Origin: Winogradskyella psychrotolerans
GTDB taxonomy: Bacteria > Bacteroidota > Bacteroidia > Flavobacteriales > Flavobacteriaceae
Assembly: GCF_018860545.1 (NCBI RefSeq)
Contig: NZ_JAHKPN010000011.1
Span: forward strand, 1-64,000
Direction: 5' to 3'
Length of the DNA stretch: 64,000 nucleotides
In this document: piece after piece, positions 17,335 to 25,564 of the stretch
How positions within the stretch are numbered: the stretch's first letter is position 1
Layout: each line of letters starts with the position of its first letter
Translations under genes and position numbers: made by a program
Notes under the pieces: generated by a model
What the model saw: the letters and a program-made list of their open reading frames with translations, nothing else
Databases searched by the model: none
Told to the model about the DNA's origin: nothing

Positions 17335-17430
17335 TTACGCGAAGATACACAGAGATAACGCAGAGATGCACAGAGACTAATTAGTTAACGACTAAATAAC
17401 TTAATTACAGAATAACCTAATAATTCTATT
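17335..17430 (+). repeat. degenerate intergenic module, copy A (before crcB)
   Basis: A run of loosely repeated words (TTACGCG, ACACAGAGA, CGCAGAGATGCACAGAGA) followed by an AT-rich tail with TAACTTAAT/AATAACCTAATAA. The same order of words occurs twice in the 404-base gap after crcB (17903-18045 and 18119-18240), so crcB is enclosed by copies. Confidence 0.6.
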
Positions 17431-17495
17431 TTCGAAACTTAAGAATCATGTTTACATCTAACAAACTATCATCTACCGACTAAAAATTAAAACAA

Positions 17496-17861
17496 TTGAA
17501 ACAACTTATACTCGTATTTCTTGGTGGTGGCTTGGGTAGCGTACTGCGTTTTATCATAGGCAGATGGCTTAACAATTCGGAAACTGTAATTCCGTATGGC
17601 ACTTTTGCAGCTAATGTAATTGGGAGCTTACTCATTGGACTTATTCTTGGTTTAGCGGCTAAAAATGAAACCTTATCCCAGAGTCAGACCTTACTTTTAG
17701 CGACAGGGTTTTGTGGTGGCTTTACGACGTTCTCTACATTTGCTTATGAGAATCATGTGTTTTTAAAATCGGGTGACTTTATGAGCTTTGCCATTTATAC
17801 GGTGGCGAGTTTTGTCGTTGGGTTTTTGGCAGTGTTTTTAGGGATGTGGCTGGTGAAATAA
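17496..17861 (+). CDS. crcB: fluoride channel CrcB (Fluc), TTG start
   Basis: The 121-residue protein has four hydrophobic segments and is a complete Fluc/CrcB channel, which dimerises in the inner membrane and lets fluoride out of the cell. Signature parts visible are LGGGLGSVLRFIIGRW, the GTFAANVIGS segment with the pore Asn, and GFCGGFTTFSTFAYE with the phenylalanine-box region. The only in-frame start that gives the conserved KQLILVFLGGG beginning is TTG at 17496, since an in-frame TAA lies 15 bases upstream. No fluoride (crcB) riboswitch is recognisable upstream. The gene lies alone between copies of a degenerate intergenic repeat. Confidence 0.93.
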   Translation: MKQLILVFLGGGLGSVLRFIIGRWLNNSETVIPYGTFAANVIGSLLIGLILGLAAKNETLSQSQTLLLATGFCGGFTTFSTFAYENHVFLKSGDFMSFAIYTVASFVVGFLAVFLGMWLVK

Positions 17862-18265
17862 GTTGTAAAGTTTCAGAGGTGCAGAATTTCAAAGTGAAGA
17901 ATGTTTCGCGGAAAGACGTTGAGACGCAAAGTGGGAATTACGCTGAGACACACAGAGGTTTCACGGAGATGCGTAGAGTAATTTGGGACAACAACTTAAT
18001 AACTCAATAACTTTTTACCCAATCAATCTAATAACTGAAGACTGAAAAAGTTACGCGCAAAAGCGCAGAGGCGCAAAGTCGGAATTATATGGAAGTTTCA
18101 CAGTTGCAGAGTAAAAAAGTTTCTCGCGAAAGTGCTGAGACGCAAAACAGAGATTACTTAGAGATGTACAGAGCGATTTGAGACCTCATCTTAATAAGTT
18201 AATATCAAATAACTATTTTCCATCTTGAGACTGAACACTGAACACGGAACACGGAACACTAAAAC
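17862..18265. repeat. 404-base repeat-filled gap after crcB (modules B and C)
   Basis: No gene is seen. Two copies of the module described before crcB occupy 17903-18045 and 18119-18240. Each has words such as TTTCGCGGAAAGACG / TTCTCGCGAAAGTGC, then GAGACGCAAA, then GAGATG(C/T)(A/G)(C/T)AGAG, then an AT-rich CTTAATAA...AATAACT tail and GA(A)GACTGA. Copies are heavily diverged, so this is an old, decaying repeat. Confidence 0.6.
18233..18260 (+). repeat. 7-bp tandem repeat (GAACAC[T/G], 4 copies)
   Basis: The units are GAACACT, GAACACG, GAACACG and GAACACT in direct succession, ending 5 bases before the stop codon of the reverse-strand gene at 18266. On that gene's own strand the unit reads (A/C)GTGTTC, close to the GTGTGAA unit found after the gene at 16247-17266. 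Confidence 0.9.
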
Positions 18266-18634
18266 CTACCCTTTCTTATAAAACCCTTTTTCCTTCAATC
18301 CTTCGACTTCTTTTATAATGGAAATGAAAATAGCATCATCAATATCATCCAACGTTTTGTAGCGTAATGATTTTACAACTTTCCGATTTTCACTTACCAA
18401 ATAAGCATCCCATTGTTTTGATAAGTGTGCGGAATGCCAAAAACCGACATCTACATAATCTTTACTTTTATTGAGATAGCAGATTGGTCGCTTATCTATG
18501 TAATAGCATGGCATTCTCCATTTGTATAATAAATCGGCCTCTGGTAAGGTATGTTCAACCAAGACTTGCAAATGCATAAATATGGATTTGAAAGGTTCTA
18601 ATTGTTTTAGGATGTGGGCTTCGGCTGGATTCAC
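18266..18634 (-). CDS. DUF1801 family protein
   Basis: The 122-residue soluble protein has the DUF1801 pattern: an LVEHTLPEADLLYKWRMPCYYIDKRPICYLNKSKDYVDVGFWHS core and an LRYKTLDDID segment near the end. Relatives include YdhG-type proteins and Bacillus frataxin-like Fra, so an iron-binding or carrier role has been suggested for some members. Nothing here fixes the role. The start is the ATG at 18634. The gene is monocistronic. Confidence 0.8.
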   Translation of the reverse strand: MNPAEAHILKQLEPFKSIFMHLQVLVEHTLPEADLLYKWRMPCYYIDKRPICYLNKSKDYVDVGFWHSAHLSKQWDAYLVSENRKVVKSLRYKTLDDIDDAIFISIIKEVEGLKEKGFYKKG

Positions 18635-18758
18635 ATTATTTCATTTTAATTTATACCTACAATGTTTTTGAAACCTTGCAGGATTACTCAAATTTACAAT
18701 ATCCAAACGGTTTAAGAAATCTGATGTTTCAAGTAATTATATAAGTTACTAATACCTA

Positions 18759-19151
18759 TTAATTTGCAAACAATACATCAAATTTTAATACAAAATGAAA
18801 ATTCGTCCATATTAAAGATAAGATAGTGCCAAGGATAAATAATATCCATTTAAATGTCTGACTTGTACTTTTGGCTTTAAATACATAATGATTACCAATT
18901 CCTAAAATCCAACTAAAAGAATAACATACATTAGCTCCGAAAATAAAAATTAGGGTTTCCAAAATAATTTGAGTACCACCAATAATTTTTCGCATGGGAT
19001 AATCCCAAAAACTATAAATAAGAAAAATAGAAAGTGTCATTATTAAAGCATTATAGATAGGTCTCTTTTTTTCCCACCATAAAATAATGTCCTTTGCAAC
19101 TGAATGTTTTGATTCTTCTACTTTCAAATAAGGATAGTTCTTGGGTTTCAA
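18759..19151 (-). CDS. hypothetical four-helix membrane protein
   Basis: The 130-residue protein begins with a short polar N-terminus and then has about four hydrophobic segments (ALIMTLSIFLIYSF, TQIILETLIFIFGANVCYSFSWILG, FKWILFILGTILSLIW and a shorter terminal one). I do not recognise the family. It is divergent from the transglutaminase-like gene, with 31 bases between the start codons, so the two share a compact promoter region. Confidence 0.65.
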   Translation of the reverse strand: MKPKNYPYLKVEESKHSVAKDIILWWEKKRPIYNALIMTLSIFLIYSFWDYPMRKIIGGTQIILETLIFIFGANVCYSFSWILGIGNHYVFKAKSTSQTFKWILFILGTILSLIWTNFHFVLKFDVLFAN

Positions 19152-19182
19152 AAACGGAATAATTTTTGTCTAATTTAGCAAT

Positions 19183-20154
19183 ATGAAACGACTTTTTATA
19201 ATAATCACACTACTATCAATTCAAATTATGTCTTCTCAGAATTATAGTCGAATAGATTCTACAGTCGCCACATATCCTAAAAAATTTAAATCCATTGAGC
19301 AATTTGCTAATCAGATTGACCATGATTTTGATACTAATATTGAAAAAACCAGAGCAGCATATTTTTGGATCGCAAATCATATCACATATGATTATAAAAC
19401 GTTCCGAAAAAATAAAAAACCTCAAAAAATAAAATCAAAGTCCAAAGCAGATTATGAAGCAAAACTTCAAATCTATAACCGTAAATTAGCTCAGAAAACA
19501 CTGCGAAAAAGATCAGCAGTGTGTGAGGGGTATTCAAGGTTACTAACAGAAGTGTTAAAAGATTTAAATATTATTTCTGTAGTTGTTACCGGATATACTA
19601 AAACATACGTTCAAGAAATCGGAAGGAAGAGAAACAATTCAAATCACGCATGGAACGCTGTAAAATTAGATAACAAATGGTATCTCATTGACGCAACTTG
19701 GTCCACCGGAAATAGTATTTATAATTCTGAATTCTTCAATTTCTCAGATACTTACTTTATGATTGATCCTGAAAAATTAGTGCTGACGCATTTCCCTGAC
19801 GATGAGCAATGGCAATTGTTAGAAAAACCTATATCTAAAAATGACTATTTCAACTTCCCTATATTCTACAGTGCTTACCATACATCAGGATTAAAACTCG
19901 AAAACACAACCAGTGGATACATCATCACAAAAACAGATTCAGTGATTCAATTAGACTTCGCTAATATTAGTAAAGATAAAACTTATTATTATTCATTTGT
20001 CAACTCAGGTCATTCTGGAAAAATTGAATTCATATATCAGCATGGGATTTACACAACTTTTATTCCCTATGAAGATAAACGAAGGAGAAATTTAGTTATT
20101 AGTGATGGGCAGTTAGCACTAATGAAATTTAAAATTAAATTAATCTCTCCTTAA
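19183..20154 (+). CDS. secreted transglutaminase-like cysteine protease-fold protein
   Basis: The 323-residue protein has a cleavable signal peptide (MKRLFIIITLLSIQIMSSQN). A transglutaminase-like core lies at about residues 50-190: the nucleophile is in RSAVCEGYSRL (Cys near 114), His in NSNHAWNAVKL and Asp in WYLIDATWSTG, the complete Cys-His-Asp triad. The C-terminal 120 residues form a beta-rich domain of unknown role. Such proteins in Bacteroidota are thought to act as peptidases or cross-linkers in the periplasm or at the surface. It is monocistronic. Confidence 0.88.
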   Translation: MKRLFIIITLLSIQIMSSQNYSRIDSTVATYPKKFKSIEQFANQIDHDFDTNIEKTRAAYFWIANHITYDYKTFRKNKKPQKIKSKSKADYEAKLQIYNRKLAQKTLRKRSAVCEGYSRLLTEVLKDLNIISVVVTGYTKTYVQEIGRKRNNSNHAWNAVKLDNKWYLIDATWSTGNSIYNSEFFNFSDTYFMIDPEKLVLTHFPDDEQWQLLEKPISKNDYFNFPIFYSAYHTSGLKLENTTSGYIITKTDSVIQLDFANISKDKTYYYSFVNSGHSGKIEFIYQHGIYTTFIPYEDKRRRNLVISDGQLALMKFKIKLISP

Positions 20155-20222
20155 TTTTTTGTCTAAGACCAGACTAATATACCAACAATTAACCCCAACT
20201 AAAATTTGAAGTCTAAGTCCAA

Positions 20223-20756
20223 CTAATGTTGTATAGCCTTTGTAATTAATTCCTTTTTTTTGTTCTTATCAGCATGAGTCATTGCGATTATAAACTCAGT
20301 CAATTTAATTGGGTCTATATCCAATTGTCCAAGTTGAATGTTCAACTCTTGTGCTCCAGTCATCTCATTTAATTTAGCTAAACCTTTATATAATCTACTT
20401 TTCTTTCTCGAAGGTTTAAAATCTTCAGGAACTGAAAGGCAAATAAAATGTTGTCCATGAATATTTATAGGGTATGCATCTTTAATGATTTCCCAATTAA
20501 TAAATTCGTTATGAGTTGTTCTGTCAAAAATTCCGATTTCGTTAATTATGACTTGTGGTCTTTTATCAAATAAATGATAAAGTGAAAAAGGAATCGCTAA
20601 ACCAAAAAAACAGGTCCCAACCCAACCCATTATCCTATCTGTTTCTGAACTTTCAGCTCTTGTTATCAACCAAATTCCACATAATATAAAAGGCACTGCT
20701 CGTAAGTACATTTTTAATGCTTTTATTTTGGATTTATATAGTTTGATTTCGGTCAT
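20223..20756 (-). CDS. STM3941-like membrane-associated hypothetical protein
   Basis: The 177-residue protein has two hydrophobic helices in its first 65 residues (AVPFILCGIWLIT and WVGTCFFGLAIPFSLYHLF) followed by a cytoplasmic PH-like beta domain (VIINEIGIFDRTTHNEFINWEIIKDAYPI). This matches what I recall as the STM3941 family of unknown function. The frame is open for six more codons to 20774, but MTEIKLYKSK is the typical family start, so the ATG at 20756 is preferred. Confidence 0.7.
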   Translation of the reverse strand: MTEIKLYKSKIKALKMYLRAVPFILCGIWLITRAESSETDRIMGWVGTCFFGLAIPFSLYHLFDKRPQVIINEIGIFDRTTHNEFINWEIIKDAYPINIHGQHFICLSVPEDFKPSRKKSRLYKGLAKLNEMTGAQELNIQLGQLDIDPIKLTEFIIAMTHADKNKKKELITKAIQH

Positions 20757-20840
20757 ACTTTGATATTGTACCACTAGAAAATATAATCAATAATACTCAA
20801 TTTTGAACTATTATAACAAAAAGGAAGGTTTAAATAAAAA

Positions 20841-20870
20841 GACCTCAATGATTTTTACACCATTGAGGTC
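20841..20870 (-). terminator. rho-independent terminator of the ribonucleotide reductase gene
   Basis: GACCTCAATG (20841-20850) and CATTGAGGTC (20861-20870) form a perfect 10-bp stem with a 10-base loop. On the minus strand it is followed by TTTTTATTT. It lies 57 bases after the stop codon of the gene at 20928-23471. Confidence 0.85.
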
Positions 20871-20927
20871 TGGGTTTAGATTTAGTCAATTTATTAAAAG
20901 TGAGACACCTGCTTTTACAAGAACTAC

Positions 20928-23471
20928 TTACCCGCATTTAGAATATCCACAGCTTTTACACTTTAAACACCCTTCTTCAAAAATTAAACCTTCCGGATCA
21001 TTACAGCTAGGACACTTTTTATCCACAGCTTCTGTTCCCTCTGGCACAAACCGTTTTAAGGCTCTAGCCACACCATTTTTCCAGGTGTTGATATGATCGT
21101 CGTATAAATTTAAATTCTGAATCAAATCTACCACATAAGGCATTGGCATACCGTGACGTAACACACCTGATATTAATTTGGCGTAATTCCAAAATTCTTT
21201 ATCGAATGATCGCGACAAGCCTTCTATGGTTATTTTATAGCCTTCATTATCGATGTATTGAAAGTCGTATCTTGAAGACCCATCGTCGTTGCGTTGCTTA
21301 ATAACCCAACCTTTATTCACCCATTTTGGTAAATTAAACGCGTCTTTCATTTGACCTGTAAAAATTTCATAAGGGCGGCCTTCTACTAAACCGATGACGG
21401 CTAACCATTTTTCGGACTCATTATGAAAACGCACAATTTCGGCTTCAATTTTATCTGGGCGTTTGGCGACTAAGGTTTCCGTTGTGGTTATAGTTTCCTC
21501 CTTTGTTTTCTCATCGGTTGCGACTAAAATGCCACTTCGAGACCCATCTCTGTACACCGTGATGCCTTTTAAGCCTTTTTGCCAAGAGTCCACGTAAATA
21601 TTACCGACCAAATCTACCGTCACGTCTTTAGCCAAATTAATCGTTGAGCTAATGGAATGCGTTGTATATTTTTGAACCAAAGCTTGTAATTCCACACGCT
21701 TTTTCCAGTCAATTTCTGGTGCTGTTGCTCCGGCATAAGGACTGTCTGCTATATCAGTTTTACCTGTAATGTTCATCCAAGTTTCAAACTTTTTATGGTA
21801 CACGGTAAACTCTTCAAAGGCATCGCCTAAATCATCTACAAAATCGACTTTAGAATTGTCGTCATTGGTATTCACTTTACGTCGTCTTACGTAGGACAAT
21901 AAGAACACTGGCTCAATTCCTGAAGATACTTGCGCTAACATACTCAACGAGCCGGTTGGGGCAACGGTACTTATGGATATATTTCTTCGACCGTGTTCCA
22001 TCATACGGTTGTACGTATCAGGAAATTCATTAGCCATCATTTGCACAAATTCTGAAGTATCTTCAATATTTCTGTTAAAGACTTCAAACTGACCTCTAGT
22101 GATTGCCATATCTATACTATCAAACTCAGCCGTCATTTTTGTTTTCATTATATCATCCACAACAGTTAAGGCTTCATCCGTATCGAATTTAATTCCTAAA
22201 GCCGCAACGGCATCGGCTAAGGCTGTAAACCCTAAGCCTGTACGCCGTCCTTTTCTACCGGTTTCAGCGAGTAGATTCCATAAGTCCTTTTCATTTCTTT
22301 TAATCGCATCCGGTTCAGGGTCAGCATTAATTTTAGCTAAAATACGTTCTACAGCTTCGAGTTCTAAATCGACTAAATCGTCCATCAAACGCTGCGTTTC
22401 ATAAACTACTTCGTAGAATTTCTTAAAGTTGAATTTCGCTTTCTTAGTAAATGGTTTATCCACAAAACTGAATAGATTCACAGCAATCAATCGGCAACTA
22501 TCACCACCTTGCATCGCAATTTCCGAACATGGATTAGTGGAACTATTTTTAAATTCAGGATATACAGACGAGGTAGAATACTGATGTTGTCGGTCCCAAA
22601 AAATCAAACCGGGTTCTGCGGTATTGTGCGCACAGGTTATAATTTTATCCCAAAGATCTTTGGCATCAATCTCCTTTGTATATTGTGGTGTTTTACTATC
22701 GATAGGCCATTGTAAAGTAAATTTAGTGTTGTTAACAACGGCTTGCATAAATTCATCTGACAAACGAATGGAAATATTAGCACCTGTAATTTTGGTTAAA
22801 TCCTGCTTAATGGTAATAAAATCTTCAATATCTGGATGTTTAACGTCCATGGTAAGCATTAGTGCGCCACGTCTTCCGTTTTGTGCAACCTCTCTTGTGG
22901 TGTTAGAAAAACGATTCATAAACGACACTGCTCCCGTTGTAGAACCTGCTGCATTAGATACCAAAGCATCTTTTGGTCGTAGTTCGGACAAGTCCACTCC
23001 CACTCCACAACGTCTTTTAAATAATTGTGCTAATTGCTCGTCGGTATTACAAACTCCACCATAAGAATCTAAAACGGAAGGCACCACGATGCAATTGGAT
23101 AAAGATGCAATGACGTGTTCATTACCCAATCCAAACATGACACTACCTTGAGGAATTACATATTTGAAATCTTTAAAAAGGTGGTATATTTTAGTTTCAT
23201 CTAACGGTTTTCTAATTTTCCCATACTCTGATAAGTGTTCTGAAATGCTATCGGTAAGCGCGTATTTATTTTCGATTCGACCAAATTCTTTAGCCATCCT
23301 CAAATGCATATCGTCTGGTGACTTTTCTAAATAATTACCATGCTTATCTTTTAAACAATACTTGTTAATCCAAGTGGTTGCGGCAAGTTCATCGTTATTA
23401 AAATAAGCTAAACATTCTTTTAAAACGTAATTGTAAGCAAATGATTTTGAGGTAGAAAGCGTTTGATTCAT
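20928..23471 (-). CDS. nrdJ: adenosylcobalamin-dependent (class II) ribonucleotide reductase
   Basis: The 847-residue protein reduces ribonucleotides to deoxyribonucleotides with a radical made from coenzyme B12. Motifs in order are SVLDSYGGVCNTDEQLAQLFKRRCGVGVDLS (first active-site Cys region), QNGRRGALM, SSTNPCSEIAM near residue 312 (thiyl radical Cys and catalytic Glu), APTGSLSMLAQVSSGIEP (phosphate-binding), and a C-terminal zinc-ribbon-like tail with CPSCNDPEG...CLKCKSCGYSKCG, whose last cysteines re-reduce the active site. No separate small subunit is next to it, as expected for class II. The upstream region shows no recognisable cobalamin riboswitch or NrdR boxes. A -7 box and a strong terminator delimit a single-gene transcript. 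Confidence 0.95.
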   Translation of the reverse strand: MNQTLSTSKSFAYNYVLKECLAYFNNDELAATTWINKYCLKDKHGNYLEKSPDDMHLRMAKEFGRIENKYALTDSISEHLSEYGKIRKPLDETKIYHLFKDFKYVIPQGSVMFGLGNEHVIASLSNCIVVPSVLDSYGGVCNTDEQLAQLFKRRCGVGVDLSELRPKDALVSNAAGSTTGAVSFMNRFSNTTREVAQNGRRGALMLTMDVKHPDIEDFITIKQDLTKITGANISIRLSDEFMQAVVNNTKFTLQWPIDSKTPQYTKEIDAKDLWDKIITCAHNTAEPGLIFWDRQHQYSTSSVYPEFKNSSTNPCSEIAMQGGDSCRLIAVNLFSFVDKPFTKKAKFNFKKFYEVVYETQRLMDDLVDLELEAVERILAKINADPEPDAIKRNEKDLWNLLAETGRKGRRTGLGFTALADAVAALGIKFDTDEALTVVDDIMKTKMTAEFDSIDMAITRGQFEVFNRNIEDTSEFVQMMANEFPDTYNRMMEHGRRNISISTVAPTGSLSMLAQVSSGIEPVFLLSYVRRRKVNTNDDNSKVDFVDDLGDAFEEFTVYHKKFETWMNITGKTDIADSPYAGATAPEIDWKKRVELQALVQKYTTHSISSTINLAKDVTVDLVGNIYVDSWQKGLKGITVYRDGSRSGILVATDEKTKEETITTTETLVAKRPDKIEAEIVRFHNESEKWLAVIGLVEGRPYEIFTGQMKDAFNLPKWVNKGWVIKQRNDDGSSRYDFQYIDNEGYKITIEGLSRSFDKEFWNYAKLISGVLRHGMPMPYVVDLIQNLNLYDDHINTWKNGVARALKRFVPEGTEAVDKKCPSCNDPEGLIFEEGCLKCKSCGYSKCG

Positions 23472-23506
23472 AATGAAAAAAGTTTTGAAATATTAAAGGA
23501 TAGACA

Positions 23507-23514
23507 CAAATCTA
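23507..23514 (-). promoter_or_regulatory. -7 promoter box of nrdJ
   Basis: The minus-strand TAGATTTG fits TAnnTTTG, 36 bases upstream of the nrdJ ATG. A CAAA (TTTG on the transcribed sense) lies 15 bases further up, a shorter spacing than usual. Confidence 0.45.
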
Positions 23515-23702
23515 CCCTATGATAAATCTCAAAAACATGACAAAAATCATACTTGTTAATAAGTCTGAACGATTGTTAATTAATGAAAATATATTCGCTT
23601 TATTTTCCTACAAGATTAATAGGACAACCTCAATTTGACTTCTACCGAAACGCTTTCTACTTTATAATCAGATATTAAAGAGAAAAAGAGATTTCGGACA
23701 CC

Positions 23703-24056
23703 TTAAAAAATTTGTAAAATACCAATTATAACGAGAGCAATCCCAATGACAGCTTTAAAAGGCATCAACTTTGCAGATAGTTGTCTTAAACTCGCCTCTA
23801 AAGCAGGTACTTTATAAAATACGTGCGTTAATAGTAAAATGCCGCCCAATATACTCACAATATTAAATAACAATCCATCCCAAAATTCGAGTATGGCTAA
23901 AATGATAAGTGCAAGTCCAATGACAGTATCAAAAGGAGCTAAAACTCCGGCAATTTTATTAAAAAAATTATGTTCACCATCCCACTTATCAAGCGTTGCT
24001 AGACCTAATAAGATGCCTCCTGAGATATTGGCAATAGCTAAAAGTAGTTCAATCAT
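23703..24056 (-). CDS. small membrane protein with an internal duplication
   Basis: The 117-residue, almost wholly hydrophobic protein has four predicted membrane helices. The halves are repeated: APFDTVIGLALIILAILEFW around residues 39-58 matches MPFKAVIGIALVIIGILQIF at the C-terminus. GGILLGLATLDKW near the start matches GGILLLTHVFYKV in the middle. I do not recognise the family. An internally duplicated two-helix unit is common in small channels and transporters, but function is open. It is divergent from the gene at 24164. Confidence 0.65.
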   Translation of the reverse strand: MIELLLAIANISGGILLGLATLDKWDGEHNFFNKIAGVLAPFDTVIGLALIILAILEFWDGLLFNIVSILGGILLLTHVFYKVPALEASLRQLSAKLMPFKAVIGIALVIIGILQIF

Positions 24057-24138
24057 GGTGGTTATGTCATTTATTTGTTCATTTATAAATTTAACGAAAT
24101 CTCGAAAATAAACTTGCGCAAACCGAATTATTTATTTT

Positions 24139-24160
24139 ACTTTGTATTTCAAAGTACTTT
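24139..24160. promoter_or_regulatory. three-half-site operator, copy 1 (before 24164)
   Basis: ACTTTG-N5-CAAAGT (24139-24155) is an inverted repeat, and the following ACTTT(A) forms a second palindrome AAAGTACTTT (24151-24160). The same ACTTTG-N5-CAAAGTACTTTA layout occurs at 25530-25552, before the DUF4173 operon. The winged-helix gene encoded between the two sites is the likely binder. The site ends 3 bases before the ATG, so bound protein could also block initiation of transcription or translation. Confidence 0.65.
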
Positions 24161-24163
24161 AAT

Positions 24164-24775
24164 ATGAGCGATAAAGATTATTTAAAAGACATTAGTGAGA
24201 TTAAAAATCTTATGAATAAGTCATCTCGATTTATTTCGTTGAGTGGGTTGTCTGGAATACTCGCTGGTGTTTATGCTTTAGTTGGTGCTGCTATTGCGTA
24301 TTGGTTAGTGATGACTTATAGTGGTGGCACACTATTTATATTCCATGGTTGGGTATTTTGGACCTGCATGTTTGTGCTTTTTATGATTGCCTTTTTAAGT
24401 GCTTTAACTGGTATTATTTTAACCACACGAAAGGCCAAGAAAAACGGCGAAAAAATATGGGACAACTCCTCGCGTCGCCTACTCATCAATTTTTTAGTAC
24501 CCTTGGCGGCAGGCGGATTATACACCTTAATTATATTAGATCAAGGGAGGTATGGACAGACAGGTGCTTTAATGCTCATATTTTATGGCTTAGCATTAAT
24601 TAATGCTTCTAAATATAGTATTGGTGATATCAAGTATTTAGGGTTTGCAGAAATAATTTTAGGATTGTTTGCCGCCTATTATCCTGGATACGGATTTTGG
24701 CTATGGGTTATGGGATTTGGAATACTGCATATTGTTTATGGCACTTGGATGCATTTTAAATATGATGTAAAATGA
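24164..24775 (+). CDS. hypothetical multi-pass membrane protein
   Basis: The 203-residue protein has a short polar N-terminus (MSDKDYLKDISEIKNLMNKSS) and about six hydrophobic helices arranged in pairs. No family name can be given with confidence. Its stop codon overlaps the start codon of the next gene (ATGA at 24772-24775), so it is the first gene of a three-gene unit ending with a winged-helix regulator. It begins directly behind the putative operator of that regulator, which suggests the unit controls itself. Confidence 0.75.
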   Translation: MSDKDYLKDISEIKNLMNKSSRFISLSGLSGILAGVYALVGAAIAYWLVMTYSGGTLFIFHGWVFWTCMFVLFMIAFLSALTGIILTTRKAKKNGEKIWDNSSRRLLINFLVPLAAGGLYTLIILDQGRYGQTGALMLIFYGLALINASKYSIGDIKYLGFAEIILGLFAAYYPGYGFWLWVMGFGILHIVYGTWMHFKYDVK

Positions 24776-25140
24776 GAGGTATAAAACTTATTCCAGGTTA
24801 CGCTTTAATACTTACAGTTTTACTATCGTGCCAGACTAACGAAGGTAAATTTAGGATTTCAAACAAAAGTGATTACGATATTGATTCCTTACAAATTTCC
24901 CCAGACGCTAATCACCAATTAATCCATTTGAAGAAAGATGAAACGGTTGCATTTAACACCAACATGGACGAGATTAGCACAGATGGTGCATATTCTATAG
25001 CATTTAAAAGCGCTCATAATCAACAAGTTTTAAGACGCTTTGGGTACTATACTAATGGGCACCAACTAGAAGAGGTCATTAACATTACGATTTTAAATGA
25101 TACTATTTTGATTAATGGTAAATTTGACAACCTTTATTAA
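24772..25140 (+). CDS. hypothetical lipoprotein
   Basis: The 122-residue protein starts RGIKLIPGYALILTVLLSCQTNEGKF, a lipoprotein signal with lipid-carrying Cys20. The remaining 100 residues form a small beta-rich domain. I do not recognise it. It overlaps the preceding membrane-protein gene by four bases and is 32 bases from the winged-helix gene, so the three are co-transcribed. A membrane protein plus an envelope lipoprotein plus a regulator hints at an envelope-sensing module. Confidence 0.7.
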   Translation: MRGIKLIPGYALILTVLLSCQTNEGKFRISNKSDYDIDSLQISPDANHQLIHLKKDETVAFNTNMDEISTDGAYSIAFKSAHNQQVLRRFGYYTNGHQLEEVINITILNDTILINGKFDNLY

Positions 25141-25172
25141 AAAAATAGATTCCTGCTGTTGCGGGAAGTATA

Positions 25173-25466
25173 ATGAGTATTATAACTAACATAAATAAAC
25201 TTTTTGATCACAGAATACGACTCGGCATTATGTCGGTTCTTATGGTAAACGAGTATGCCGATTTTAAAATGTTGAAAGAATTATTGGGTGCCACAGATGG
25301 TAATTTGGCAAGTCATACTAAAGCTTTAGAAAAGGCCGAATACATTTTAGTTGAGAAACAGTTTATAGGTCGAAAACCAAACACAAGATATAGTGTGACG
25401 AAACTAGGGAAATTAAAATTTCAAAAACATATTGAAGCTCTTGAAAAATTAATCAATAAAACATAA
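25173..25466 (+). CDS. winged-helix transcriptional regulator (HTH_34/MarR-like)
   Basis: The 97-residue protein is a stand-alone winged helix: DHRIRLGIMSVLMVNEYADFKMLKELLGATDGNLASHTKALEKAEYI is the helix-turn-helix core and VEKQFIGRKPNTRYSVTKLGKLKFQKHIEAL the wing and dimer helix. There is no sensor domain, so activity may depend on protein contact or simple auto-regulation. Two copies of a palindromic site (24139-24160 and 25530-25552) flank the gene's transcription unit and precede the next operon. This regulator is the obvious candidate to bind both. Confidence 0.88.
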   Translation: MSIITNINKLFDHRIRLGIMSVLMVNEYADFKMLKELLGATDGNLASHTKALEKAEYILVEKQFIGRKPNTRYSVTKLGKLKFQKHIEALEKLINKT

Positions 25467-25529
25467 AATCAACGTTCGACTACCCTCAACAAGATAGTCG
25501 AAAAATTAAAATCTTTTTTTTAATCATTT

Positions 25530-25552
25530 ACTTTGAAATTCAAAGTACTTTA
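25530..25552. promoter_or_regulatory. three-half-site operator, copy 2 (before DUF4173 operon)
   Basis: ACTTTGAA-A-TTCAAAGT (25530-25546) is a perfect 17-bp palindrome, directly followed by ACTTTA (25547-25552). This is the same layout as 24139-24160, 13 bases before the ATG of the DUF4173 gene. It is probably the operator through which the winged-helix protein controls the downstream operon. Confidence 0.65.
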
Positions 25553-25564
25553 AAACAATCAATC

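Noticed and set aside
20803-21096. 97-residue forward frame at the end of nrdJ
   Set aside because: It crosses the nrdJ terminator and is antisense to the nrdJ zinc-ribbon tail; composition is not protein-like.
23472-23702. Possible cobalamin riboswitch upstream of the B12-dependent ribonucleotide reductase
   Set aside because: No B12-box-like conserved segment or stem set could be seen; only a -7 promoter box is supported.
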